The notes below the pieces were generated by a model, which was given only the letters and a program-made list of their open reading frames with translations, was not told the DNA's origin and made no database searches. Both the position numbers and the translations under genes were made by a program. A DNA stretch of 64,000 nt from Ischnura elegans (lineage: Eukaryota; Arthropoda; Insecta; Odonata; Coenagrionidae): assembly GCF_921293095.1 (NCBI RefSeq), contig NC_060253.1:80203992-80267991 (forward strand), read 5' to 3'. The stretch's first letter is position 1. Each line of letters begins with the position of its first letter. Positions 9,907 to 21,604 of this stretch are shown one piece after another.

Positions 9907-12900
9907 CCAGTTTCAGGCGAATATCTTTTCTGAGTAATTTAATTTAATACAGATTATTGAAAGAAAGGATCAGTATATGAATAGTTAATATTCATATAGA
10001 GACAAATCAACCTTCGAGTTTAACGATAGAGGGATAAATCTATATACACTCACCTATTCAAAACTGAGTGATACAATAACATTCATGATTTAGCTACCAA
10101 TCGTAGTTTATCTTCCAATTATTAATGTTTAACGTTATCTTTGTTCCATTTGCACCCTATAAAAAGACCTCACGACGCACAGAGGGCTAGAATCGAAAAA
10201 AGCTAGCCAAAACCTCAAAAACGATTATTTTGAGCTAGGAAGTTGAAACTCCGTATAAATATTTTCATATAAACTGTGCATAATTTGCGTGATTTTGTCT
10301 TGTACCTTCTCGTTAACAATATATTTGAGGTAAATGTTGAACAAATTTAGTGAAAATTGGCTACCCTCGATTTTTTCTGAAAATTGCCAAATTTATCCTC
10401 GTGCAAAGGGTTCATGAAAAGCTTTATTGACAAAACTAATAAATATTGCTACGAATGACACTTATTTTGTAATCGCTGGGCACTGCAAAAGGTGTACTGA
10501 AAGGCCTTTTTTATGAGCGCATTCCATTTACTATTACCACCGAGAATGGGCCTACATCGTGTACCTAACGTATGGTAGTGATCTAACGTAGTAATTTTGT
10601 CTTTCCATTGCGGTGGAATGAATTTTGATAGTAAAATTATTTATTCCGTTTAAACTTTTTCGAAAATGGAATGTGTCAAACATAATTATCGCTACATTAA
10701 ACTAAACGAGTCTTATTTAAAATCTAAATTCTATTTTTGATTGTTGGGAGTCGGTAAAAACATAATTTGTTTCATGATTTTAACCTTATAATTTTTAGCT
10801 GCTTTTTTTTCTTTCTATAGATTTTGAGTGAAGAGAATATAGTTTATTGCTAAATAGTCAGAGAGAACGGAAGTCTGAATGTATATTGCACGTAAAAGGA
10901 GAACCGTTTCGATTGGAAAGAAACTAGGGGAAGATGGGTGCCAAAGGAAAACACAGTGTTAAGAAAAAAATAGCAAAAAAAAATCACCACTCTAGAGGTG
11001 CGTGTCCGCGTAAAATGTGCGTGAGACCTCTCTTTCCCTTGCGGAGCTATCGGTATCGGAAATTGATCCAGTTCGCCCGAAGAATTATGAGTCGTGGAGT
11101 GAGTAAGGTGGAGTTGGATGGAGGAAAAAGATTAGAATCGGGCTTCGTGTGTCTTGGTGAGCGTGCAAATTCAGTTGTACCATAATCGTGAAAAAATTAC
11201 CGCTTCTGCCCGGATTCTGATGGAATGTTGTTTAATTTGAGATCTCAAAGGTCATGTCGTGACGAAAAGTGTCCCGACACATCTGCCCAAGGGATAAACT
11301 TCTTAAAAACAGCATAAAATGAAGACCAATTTCAAGACAAAGAATTTTTGTGATAATATTTATGTAGTGCCTTAAATTAATGTACTTAATTCTCTTCATT
11401 AAAAAGAGGAGAAATTATAGTTGAAATTATAATTTAGGAAAGTACTGAAAGTCATATTTTTTTCATCAGGGACTTCATCTTCATATATATTGCTGGAGTA
11501 ATATAGACATAAGTCATACCATATATTATGTACTTCTCATACATCTTGTAGTCTTGCTTCCTGTCTTTCTTAGCTTGTCAACTTGCAAATATTTTAACAA
11601 AATTACCTCTTATAGTGGATTTTTGTTGACTGCATCACCATTTACTATTTACTTTCACCACTATAGTAAATATTGCTGCTGAATTTAAACCATAAGCTCT
11701 ATCTGTATGTATGTAATATGAATTTTCCTGAACTCGTGGAAAATTATTTCCTATAATTGGAGGCAATCTTTTATGTGTTGTATATTCTGCAGTGACAAAT
11801 TCAAAGTAAAACATTTCATGGTAGTATATTCTACCGCATAATTATACAATATAAATGAATATTTTAAGCATTTAAATGATATGTTATTTAATTTCCATGT
11901 TCGTTGGGATTTAAGTAAGTACCATAAATATTTTGTAATGAAGAAAGAAATTTGTTATTATGTTAAAATTACTTTAATAGCTGTGCAAAAAATCTACAAA
12001 GAAAAAATGATTCGCCTTGACCGGGAATTTTTTCTCTGTGGATTTTTCGCACAGTTTGTGCATTACGGGTGATGATCGAAAAGCTATCCCTGTGTCTAGT
12101 CCCGGTATACTTAAACTTCAATAATTGTAAATTAATAGGCTAGTTACTATATATTTTTGAAGAATCACCATTAGAGGTAAAACGCAGTGATTGTATTGTG
12201 AGTCACTCGAATATCGCCGTTCATTAGCTCTAAACATGGATAGAAACTCGATTTGATCGATGCGCTTAATTACAGGCAAAAACTCCCCCTGCCTTCATAG
12301 AGCCGTGCTGAGTATGTGAGAAAATGAAAGGAAGGAGTCTATACGTTTACTTGCGCAATGAGATTTCTTCTCAAAGTATGTCCCGTGAGCGCTTAAAAGG
12401 TCGTATCATTCAACGCCTTTCAAAGGCATCAAGGTCTGGAAACGAGCGTTGGAATGGTTGATTACCAATTAACTCCTTTGGTTTCCTTCTACAAAAGGAT
12501 TAGTCGCTTTTGATGTCTCCTTTTTTGTACGGTTGCAGCATATATGCCTTTCAAGCGCTGGGAAAGTGCTTAGTAATAATAATGGCGCATTTATAAATGC
12601 ATCCGTAACCACTCCGCACGATGAGTGTTAATTTCTCTCTGACAACAAAATTGAAATTTATCCGGCACATGATTGCATTCCCTTCTCTTCCTTGCCTCTG
12701 CAGGTGGTGTAAACTGTAAAGCATATAGGCGTCGCATTTTCCTGGATATCAGTAATTAAAAACCAAGTGAACCCAAGGCCAATTAGTTCTCTTAACATCC
12801 CTGTAAGTTTTAAATACCTAAATGCCAATTGCAACACGGCTTCAAAGTAAATAAGGCGTCATTTCACTTTAATATAGTTCGTGACTTCATCATAACCAAT

Positions 12901-15430
12901 ATTTTATTTCTTCTCTGTATTTAATATGAATCTACTCTTAGATTTCTCCAACCACTTTCATTTTTTCCATTGCGTATTCAATTAGGAGTAAATTCATTTT
13001 ATTATTAAATGTAATCATGCTTGCATTCTAAAACCCTCAGAGTTTAAACACCATTTAAAAAATAGGTATACTGTCTAATCTGATAGATAAGTAGGGGATT
13101 ATTTTCTTTGTAATGAGGACTCTTTCTAGGAAAATCCATGTCATGAAATGTAAAAAGCATCAAAAATCGAAGAAAACCAAGAGTTGCCATAAACATTGGT
13201 CATCCATTACTTCAACTCGAATATAGGGATCTTACTATGAATTAAGCCTTAGGCATACGATTTTCCAATGCCATATGCCTCTCCTCATTCCACCGTCGAC
13301 TTAGCATAAGCTTCTGATGAGCAGGTCAGTTGATTTTAGGAGGATTATCTGTTACTATTACTTAGAGGCCCGAACAGCAGCATTTTCTGGGCAAAATACA
13401 GTTGTAAAATGTATATCTGAGGCTGATTTTAATACTATTACACGTAATGTGCAGGCTCATAGGAATTACTTCTTTGTATAAATAGTCTTTCTAGAATAAA
13501 AATAGGATTAATATTCCTTTTCAGGTCATAACCGACCAGCGGTTATACTTATCTCGGCTATAATTCTCGCTATAAAATATTTAGTCCTGCATTTTAACAG
13601 GGATCCAACATTCAATTAAAAATTGATTTTTCCTATATTTGGTATAAAGAAAACGAATAACTTGACGCGATTATTGAAAAATGCAATCAGGGATACAACT
13701 GAAGGGCAGTTCATGAAGTTGGGTGATATCATAGCTGAAATTGAAAATTGTATTCATGAATTTTCTCGAAGTAGATCATTAACTGCTCTCAAATATCCAA
13801 CGAGCTAATATTTTGATACTTGTGTATGTTTGTAATAATATATTTTATAAGTTTCACAGTGGTTAATTTACCTTATATTTTGTAATTACAACAATAGCTA
13901 TTTGGATGAGCATAATGAGGAACTCTTATTATTTCAAGATGTAAGTCTAAATAAAGTCGGTGTAAGAATAATCTTCGAAAAAGGTGGATGGAAATAAAAC
14001 CATAGCCTCTATCACAATTAATTCCTTTCTTTGTCGTCATTTTTTGTAAACTCATTATCTATTTGTAATTGAATTAAAAGTGACCTAAAAAGTTGGTCCA
14101 TTGAAAATTAGTGTTAATAGGAATACTAGGTGCAATAGATTGCCACAGGTCTTACATGGTTCGGGCAACAAAGATAGTGAAACCTGATTCAACCACCTCT
14201 GTAAACTAAAGATTGTTATCACCTCCTGTTATTATTATATGCAGCTTATTATACAGCACGTCGAGAAACCATGGTGCTGAATCGTGACTTTTGCTGATTC
14301 CATCGCGAAATTTCTCACGATTGCCCTTTTACCGAACGAAAGGAGATGATGTGCTCGAGGGCTTGGTGCTAGCAATTATCAAGGGAAATCCTCATTAGCT
14401 ATCATACCTCACCCCGTATTTTGAGCGAATTCTACATATGAATATGAGCCCCACATAATTATTCCCGCAGGCACTTCTCATTTTATCAGTGCACGCTTTC
14501 CTACCAGCCATTGCACAGGTGTATTGCCCGCGGTGTACCTGAATGCCGTTCATTACGATGGAAAAATGTGCATGAATGGAATTAATTGGAAAATGATGTG
14601 TTGCCTGCTTTTCAGCAAGTTTTCATACGCTTGCCTTTACTTTAGTCATGTACACAATGCAGCAATGACACATTTATTTAAATTTATCGGCACTCAATAT
14701 AATTTATTTTATGTTGCGCCCAATGCAATGATGGAATGTACAACTAGTATTGTGCGCAATAGAAGACTTCAATGGTTGTTCGCATCGGCTGATAGAGTGT
14801 AGGTAAGCTGTAAAGAAAAGGATATTAGCGAGGATTGTAAGCGATATCTTGAGGTAGTCACCGTGCGTGATCTTACTCAACAAGATTTTTTTTAATTCCT
14901 TACCAGCTATAGACCATTGTGTTTTCGATAGAATTGTAAGACATTAAGGTAAGGCAAACCCAAATTTTATGCTTCTGCGTGGGGAATTTGGGAAGACAGT
15001 GAAAAAATATTACGCGATTCATTTGACGCATATTTGTTGTCTACTATCCTACCTACTCCAATGGTAGATAAAATTTGTCAACTAAAATTCTAATGCTTTA
15101 GACGTGATTTGTAACTTCCAAATACATTTGATTCCGTGATTTTTTTCATGCAATTACGGAATATTCTCCTCAAAGTACCACATTAGCATGTTTAATTTCA
15201 TATAATGCGTAATTTCTGTTCAAACGTTTTTTTTTGTGACTATACCCACCCAGGCCAACTTTAGGGACATTAAGGATTAATATAGTAGCTAACATGTGAC
15301 AAGAGCTTTGGTGCTAACATCCCCCATCTCGGATCAAGCACTCGGATACCTCCAAACAAAATCCTCAAAGTGCGAGATGGCCTTGGGAAAGAAACTGGCC
15401 CAATAACCCGAACTGTGTGATATTCAGATG
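9907..15430. other. Long AT-rich region without recognised genes or named repeats
   Basis: Only short ORFs are present (longest 92 codons at 14524-14802), none with a domain I recognise. A Lys/Arg-rich 83-codon frame at 10934-11185 begins MGAKGKHSVKKKIAKKN, but has no homologue I can name. Long poly(A) and poly(T) runs, no satellite. I would call this intergenic or intronic. Confidence 0.5.
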
Positions 15431-15432
15431 CC

Positions 15433-15502
15433 TACAGCTCAGTTTGGGGTGATTTCTACCTTCGTCTATTCAAAACAACATTCGCGTTGAATCTCTGAGT
15501 GT
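15433..15502 (+). repeat. Short dispersed repeat, copy 1 (partner at 27089-27155)
   Basis: A 65-70 bp segment with TTTGGGGTGA near its start and TGAGTG at its end recurs at 27089-27155 in the same orientation. It is followed by a (TG)n run at 15500-15511. Possibly the tail of an unidentified SINE or LINE. Confidence 0.5.
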
Positions 15503-15726
15503 GTGTGTGTGCTGATAAAACCCTGCAACAACCTAAATTACTACTGTTCAAGCACAATTATTATTTTCAAAGTATTCCCGATTAAGGTAGGTTTCCTTGG
15601 AGTACTTAAGAAGTATTCTGGCAGTGTCCCTTCCATTATGGGCTTACCTCTTCAATTCAAAACAAGGCCTACTCCTAACTATTGATATTGGCCTCCGCAT
15701 AGTGCTGCAATAGGCAGAGCAAAGTT

Positions 15727-15900
15727 TCCGGGTTGTTCTCCGCGTCGATTCATCTTCGTGAAGTGTTATTTTGCCAGCGTTTCAATAGGCGTCTTCAGAT
15801 TAGACGTTGCAGCAAGCGTTCAAGTTTGAAGACGCCTGCTGCAACGCTGGGGAAACTGTCGTCAAGAAGATGAATTGACGGGGAGGACTGCCCGAAAACC
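15727..15900. mobile_element. Imperfect foldback element with hammerhead-like core remnants
   Basis: Left arm (about 15727-15805) and right arm (about 15825-15900) are imperfect reverse complements. Read outward, each arm has a core-like string (CTGAAGA in the left arm on the minus strand, TTGAAGA in the right arm on the plus strand), then C, GCC, and later GG(C/G) with (G/A)AAA. This order matches the hammerhead-like motifs at 33.0 kb but with eroded stems. I could not find flanking duplications, so membership of the same class is a weaker inference. Confidence 0.5.
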
Positions 15901-15929
15901 TTGCAGCGCCCAACGCCCACTCCCTTTTA

Positions 15930-16065
15930 TTCTATCTAAAAATTCCTATTCTCTTCCTTACTCTATCACCCAACATTCTACCCTCTAACTCTATTTTCAG
16001 CATCCCCTCCCTGCCAAGTACTCGTTCCATCAATATCTTCTGTCCCCTCCGCATCTCCGCAAACC
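15930..16065 (-). pseudogene. Probable non-LTR RT C-terminal tail fragment
   Basis: The minus strand reads through ERVLGREGMLKIELEGRM then RVRKRIGIF before a stop. The order VL.REGML, LEGRM and RKRIG is typical of the basic C-terminal tail of arthropod LINE reverse transcriptases. It is short and interrupted, and is a different family from the fragments at 36.2 and 45.6 kb. Confidence 0.45.
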
Positions 16066-16218
16066 CTACTAAATATAAAAATAAAAATGAAAGCCTTCTT
16101 CAAAGCTCATATCGTTCTATTTTGGCTATATTTTTCAATCTAGGCTTCTAAGCGTTACGAGTAGGATACAAGTACCAACTCCAACCACTTCTCTCTCGCA
16201 GCGTAGGGGCAATTACGT

Positions 16219-16548
16219 TTGTTTACAAGGGCAACGGAGGTCAAGACGAGAATTTGCCCTCTTCCGCCTCTCACTCTCCCGTCTACTACTCCTCATCCTG
16301 CCGCAGACAAAGCGTCCTTCCCCGCCGCTCTTCGCCAACACCTTCCACCTCCTGCCACGCACAATTCACCACTCCGCCTCCATCGTTTTCGCCAATGCGC
16401 CCGCATCATCCCACACTTTGAATCCGCGAGTATATACTATGGCGCTGAGCAATTACTGAACACTCGAGGGTCCTTTGAATGTGACGTGGGCAAGTCACAT
16501 AAGCATGGAGAGGCCATTGCTACCAAAAGAACTCAGTCCTTTTTCTAA
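16219..16548 (+). other. Low-complexity Pro/His-rich open frame, probably not a gene
   Basis: The 109-codon frame lies in a CT-rich stretch and is dominated by Pro, Ser, Thr and His. No domain, signal peptide or splice context supports it. Confidence 0.15.
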
Positions 16549-16721
16549 TATCTCCACACCTCTTTGCAATGAATTTTTGAATACTCAGACTAGGTATGGC
16601 GAGTTTTTAAAATCTAAATAAAACTTACTTGATCACTTTCTTGATTGAAGCTTTCGCGGCTCATGATAATTAAAAAATAACTCACATACGGGTGTATGCC
16701 GCGTGTCGTAAAGGAGATAGC

Positions 16722-16762
16722 CCCGACGTTTCGCGACCGACTACTGGTCACTTTTTCAAGGG
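16722..16762 (-). ncRNA. Hammerhead-ribozyme-like motif, left arm
   Basis: Inverted copy of the motif at 16782-16822, 41 nt long, with the same core and stem lengths; the stem II loop differs slightly. Activity is not established. Confidence 0.35.
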
Positions 16763-16781
16763 AATAATTATTCTCATTATT

Positions 16782-16822
16782 CCCTTGAAAAAGTGACCAG
16801 CAGTCGGTCGCGAAACGTCGGG
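16782..16822 (+). ncRNA. Hammerhead-ribozyme-like motif, right arm
   Basis: Stem I CCC (16782-16784) with GGG (16820-16822). Core TTGAAAA (16785-16791): relative to CTGANGA, positions 3 and 8 are T and A, again preserving their pair. One extra A, then stem II GTGACC (16793-16798) with GGTCGC (16806-16811, including a G-U pair). GAAA at 16812-16815. Its last A and CGT give the palindrome ACGT as a minimal stem III, with C (16819) as the residue before the predicted cut. Activity uncertain. Confidence 0.4.
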
Positions 16823-17734
16823 GCTATCTCCTTTACGACACGCGGCATACACCCGTATGTGAGTTATTTTTTAATTACTTGATCACTGTAAATAAATTTT
16901 TTAATTTCAGATTTTGGCTGGCTTACTTTAAACAGGGTTAGATGTTCCTTGTGGCTAGTGATCTTAAACCATAATAATCGCCGAGTATATAGTATATCGT
17001 GATAAAAAAATGTAAAGAACGATATTTTTGAGTCATTAATGAAACCCTCTATAATTATCATTAAGAATGGAAATTTATCGGAACCAATTTATTTTAAACA
17101 TTTTTGTTAATAAAAAAAGAGTTAAAAATCTCGTGGCTTTTCGGTTCAAATGTAATTTTTTTCTACAGAGTAATAGATTCCCTAGAATTGACTAACTAAG
17201 ACCAAAAGTTCCTACGCAATGGTCCGTTAATGCCCTCAAGAAAAAAAAGAAAAACGGAAATTAGTAGGGTCCATACCCATTTGCAAGACGTGGTTTTTAT
17301 GTATCCCTCCAGGTACAATGGTACCCAAGCTGTTACTCTAAATATTTCACTGTTAATACTGCAAATATGCCAGCACCATATTTCATCAATTTTTAAATAT
17401 GACACTGGAGTCTCTGTAGATGGTGTCCCGTCCGTTTCAGTCGAATAATTTATGAGACAGCTGGAAGTAAAAAAAGTCGAAAGCTGATGACACTTAAACC
17501 TACCATTTTCATTTTACTTAACCATAGCAATGACTGTTAGGTATAAAAGAAAAGATAAGAATCTGATTGCAGTCTACTTATGGCCAAAATTTTCTCTGAT
17601 TAAGAAAATGGTATAAAGCTTTTATGGTCGAACCTCCTATTGGGTAAAACGTATTGGGATTACAAAAAATTGCAAAATATTTGTTGTGCATAAGTTCAGC
17701 CGATTTAGGCGTGATAAAGTGGAAGTTGAAGTTG

Positions 17735-17859
17735 ACATATTGAAATGTAAGATAGTTGCACTTTTCCACAGTAATTTAATACGGACGCCTAATTGTGAGC
17801 CTATGTGAGCCGAAAAATAATTTTGGAAAAGAGCAACTACCTTTCATTTCAATATATGT
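17735..17859. mobile_element. Degraded foldback related to the 44.9-kb fragment
   Basis: The left arm starts ACATATTGAAATG and the right arm ends CATTTCAATATATGT; inner parts pair through CACTTTTCCACAG and its diverged complement. The left arm is closely related to 44925-44985, sharing GTTGCACTTTTCCACAGTAA. The middle (about 17793-17815) holds two copies of GTGAGCC and an eroded GCCGAAA, the hammerhead-like position in related elements. No clear flanking duplication. Confidence 0.5.
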
Positions 17860-17869
17860 AGTGATGGTC

Positions 17870-19970
17870 ATATTTTTCTATGGTCAACTCAAGCATGAAG
17901 ATAATTACAGTCACTCATTTTGCGGTAGTACCTTCTCATAGATAAAAAGCAATGCGCCCACGAGGGCAGATTCTGTTGGACGCGCGTTGAACTCTCCGGC
18001 AACCTCTTTCCCTTCCTCCCATTCCTTTGGCTCTGGCCCACCTCCGCCACCTAGCACCCTGTCTCATTAACAGTTGAAGGTCGTCCGGGGTCTTATTTAG
18101 CCGACAGCGACGGGGGGAAGACCGCAAAGGAAGAGAGGCCCGGTAAGCTTCCAAAGGCGGAAGGAGTTGGTGAGGCGAGAAGGTTAAGGGAGGAACGGGG
18201 TCGAGAGCAAGAAACAAAAGAAGGTAGAAAAAGCGCAATAATAATTGAAGATGATGGAGGGGTAAACTGGTTTCTTACCCACGAGATCGTCCTCCTCGGG
18301 ACCACGTTTCATCCCGGAGTGTCATTGGAAATACCCATTCCGCTTTAATGCGCCAATTGAAATCACTGCTTTCCCGGGCCCCTACGGGTAATAATGATCG
18401 TGCGTAGTCACAGACTGCTACAGTGGTGGCGCGGCTTTTTGAGTGGAAATCTCACTCCCTTCCTCCTCTTCGTTTACTTCGTTTCCCTTTAGTTTTCATC
18501 TCCTTTCCTCTCTTCCGTATTCGTTTCTTCCCAGAGACTCATTTGGGGAAGCGCTGAAGCGGATAACGGAGTAATAGAAGTTCCTCTCCTTCCTTCTCGC
18601 CGGGATTATGACTGGATTGATGGTTTTTGCGGTGGCATATACGTGCTCAGCAAACACGGGAGAGGTATATCCCGGCGTGTTACCTATGTATATTCGTGTG
18701 TATGTATGTATGTGTAAAGAGGAAAAAGCTATATAAAGGGGCTTATATCTATCGATTCCTTCAAAAGAATGTATCCATCACTTTCAGAATATTGTTTTAA
18801 AATTCATTGTTGTTCATTTGCTAAGTAAAAAATTTCCAAAATTTGTAAGTTTGTCTCCGAGTCCTAAAAAAACGGAATATTAGGACTATTTTTTTCGAGA
18901 CCATATTTCCTGATTAAGGCACATACCAGGCAAATGGTAATCGATTTTGCACCACATTATTTCTAAAAGATATTCAAGAGGCTACAACACTTCTGGGTCA
19001 CAGGTACGCATCATTAATTAGAAAAGTTCATATGGCTGTTATTGTTTTTTGGGTGTAAAATAGTCATCTCCTGGAAAAAGAAAAATTTAAGTTTCACAAA
19101 TATTTCCTACTTTTGTGTTTCCTTGTAGATACCAATAGGTTAAATATTTTATTTCCGCAAATTTTTTTTAAGCATTTAAATGTAATTCTGTGATTTTTAT
19201 TGATTATTCAGTCGAAATATAGTTTATATCTGTGTCATTCTACTGAATTACCTCTCTTGCGTTCTGAAGCAAATTTAAGCAATGCACTTTCTATGGGAAT
19301 AATTTTGAAAGTAATCTTTGGCTTTATTTAGGAGAAAATGAGTTAAAACTAAAATAATTTACCGTAAGATTTACAATAAAAATGCGATATTTATGTACGT
19401 TCCCGACCGTTTGTGTCTGTTTCAGCTCCTCCGTTCTCTCTAGAAAGTTGCGTCGGATGGGGAGTAGTGCCCGACGCGAGTAATTAAAGGCAATTGCCTC
19501 TGGAAGGCATAAAAGAGGGCGTCATCGACGATATTGCATTTCTCTTCGCATCGAAGAACCTCGCCCTGCCGCGCAGAGGCGGACACGAAAATCGGAACGC
19601 GGGACATAAAACATAAGGCTGAATCATCCACCCCGTAGCCGTCTCATTCTTTAAGCAGAACTCCCGTGAGCCATTCCGGAGCTAATCATTGCTTTCCACG
19701 GAGCTTGGCAGTCGGCGGTTCCTAGAAGAGCTGAAATCCGCTCTCCGTCAGTGAGAGAAAAAGTTGAAATGATCCGTGAGCGTTTCATTGTTCTCCGAAA
19801 GTGAAGGAGTGGGGTACTTTTTAATTGCCATTTTACTCCTTGCATTACATCCCTTTAGTTAAGGCCGTTGCGTACCCGAGACCAGGACGGTATCCACGCT
19901 ATATACTATGCGATCGGCAGGGCACACGCCTTCCACTCCTGGAGCCTTTGTTTCTTCGCGTTCCGAGTGT
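17870..19970. other. Mixed AT-rich and GC-richer sequence, no recognised gene
   Basis: A GC-richer part (about 17950-18600) yields Arg/Pro-rich frames on the minus strand (17936-18238, 18093-18305), best explained by composition. A (TATG)n-like run lies near 18700. 18750-19400 is AT-rich and empty. 19430-19850 again has balanced composition with short minus frames (19440-19631, 19651-19845) that I do not recognise. Confidence 0.4.
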
Positions 19971-19972
19971 AA

Positions 19973-20611
19973 TTGGCAGATTGGAGAGAAGAGAACAGAT
20001 TACTGCCTGGGACGAAACAATGCAGCTTCCATGCCTCCATCATCCTCTGCGTCTTTCCAATTCCAACACATGATCTTGCCCCATCTTGCTCACCTTCTTC
20101 GCTGGAGAAAATGAGTTTAAAAAAAGGGCCAAACGGCTCGCAGAACCCGAGAAAAAACATTTTAAGGAGTATTTATTCTGCCTCTCCCGCATTCCTCGTG
20201 AATCATCGGAGAGGAAGCCTGTTACGGAGTCTCCGACTATCTTTTCTCTCGCTGTTGTTTAGGATTGGGAATTCGTCGGTGACCATTTGCGTTCCTAACA
20301 CATTTACTCCCATCTTGACCGTGGTGTTCCAGTTATTTTATTTCTCAAACCTTTCCGTAGTTTCAGTGCCTTTTTTCGTCCTTTCGCACCTTCGCGAGGT
20401 ACTTCAAATCGTTAAACCATTCATTACGTTCCCCTCAATACGAGTTTACGCTGGAATGCGTCGAGTTCTCTGCCCTAGTCGTGAGCGTGAGGAATTTCTC
20501 AGGTGGAGGAATTCATCCTCTTCCACCAAGAAGGAAAATATGAATTGTCCTGACCAGAAGGGCAAGTTGTTATTATTGTACTTCACAAGGGCTAGTAATT
20601 CTGTCGTTTGA
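19973..20611 (+). CDS. Unrecognised 212-codon open frame (longest in the window)
   Basis: This is the longest ATG-to-stop frame in 64 kb. The predicted protein begins MADWREENRLLPGTKQC, is rich in Ser, Leu, Phe and Arg, and has a hydrophobic stretch at about residues 100-140 that could be one or two membrane segments. I see no conserved motif, no helpful splice context, and shorter overlapping frames on both strands (19825-20160). The surroundings are AT/GC balanced, so stops are rarer by composition. It could be a lineage-specific gene, a non-coding RNA or, most likely, chance. No function is proposed. Confidence 0.15.
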   Translation: MADWREENRLLPGTKQCSFHASIILCVFPIPTHDLAPSCSPSSLEKMSLKKGPNGSQNPRKNILRSIYSASPAFLVNHRRGSLLRSLRLSFLSLLFRIGNSSVTICVPNTFTPILTVVFQLFYFSNLSVVSVPFFVLSHLREVLQIVKPFITFPSIRVYAGMRRVLCPSREREEFLRWRNSSSSTKKENMNCPDQKGKLLLLYFTRASNSVV

Positions 20612-21390
20612 ATTCTTATATGGCGACTTCATACCTGAATCCATTCGTCCTAATCCTAAAAATGTAATAAGCATCGTCTCGAGTCACATTTTGTAGGGCT
20701 GTGCATGATACGGTTAAAAAACTTTAAGACTTTCCTGGCGAACGATGTGAATGAATGCGTCACGGGATTCCCACCAAGTAAGGTGTTGTGCCCTGTTCAA
20801 GTAAGGTGTATCAGAGTCGACGTTTCAATGGCAGAGTTAGCCATGAAAACGTAGGCTCTGGTTTAAAAACCTTCTTGTTTTTGGATAATTTATATTTTTA
20901 TGTATTGATCTTGCCAAAGCATTATTCAATAATTTTTACAATTTATCTGTATCAAAAATTTGAGTAAACATAACTTTGTTCGTCGAAGTTGCTAGCAATC
21001 TTAGAGCGTTATTTCATATTCTTGGTCATGATGCCAGAAGAACACAAACTTCTGCAATTTCCCACGCTTTAAACAATCATTTTAGTGTTCATCTGTCATC
21101 CCAATTGAAAATTTCCACCAAATGGATCCTGTTTCTATTGTTAATATGTTTGGTGATAAATTTATTTCCTGATACATAGCCTAAATTACATGTAAGGAAT
21201 AGTTTACCAAGTTAGATTGAACTGCATCGAATTAATTCGTAAAATGTAAAAATATTTCCATATTTGAGATAGAATTTATTTTTTGTATTGATGGTGACTA
21301 TTTATGTTTTTATATTAATGACAGTCTGGAAAAATACAATTTGATTACTTTGGAAATATATATATAACGTGGTGTGCTTAATAACATACA
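20612..21390. other. AT-rich stretch, nothing recognised
   Basis: Short frames only (67 codons at 20976-21179). No repeat pair or structure found. Confidence 0.5.
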
Positions 21391-21394
21391 TTTT

Positions 21395-21604
21395 TATTTC
21401 TAAGCGTATTTATTTATTAATTTATTTTCATACCACCGGAAACAGTTCTAAACGGCCATTACATCGGGGTTATAAACATGTTACCCGTTTAACGTACGCA
21501 AACAATCATGCCCTGTAAAGAGGTAACTTATCCAGGCGGGACTCGAATCCGCGACTTCCTGTTTGGCAGGCGAGGACTTCACCCCCCTGCAACCGATTCC
21601 AGCA
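21395..21604 (-). repeat. tRNA-derived SINE (about 210 bp)
   Basis: The minus strand begins near 21604 with a tRNA-like head, has a B box (GGATTCGAGTCCC, 21539-21551) followed by GCC, a unique body of about 100 bp, and an A/T-rich tail of AAATTAATAAATAA type at about 21395-21425. This order (pol III head, body, simple tail) is diagnostic of a SINE. The intact B box argues against a very old copy. Confidence 0.75.

Larger units (their letters stand above)
16625..16887. mobile_element. Foldback element, 211-bp palindrome with 13-bp flanking duplication
   Basis: 16667-16877 is a near-perfect inverted repeat with its centre near 16772. TTACTTGATCACT occurs at 16625-16637 and 16875-16887, giving a 13-bp direct repeat around the insertion. 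Between the left copy and the palindrome is a 29-nt one-sided extension (16638-16666) containing AAGCTTTCGCGGC. Each arm carries a hammerhead-like motif. Same architecture as at 3.2, 9.7 and 33.0 kb. No coding sequence. Confidence 0.75.
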
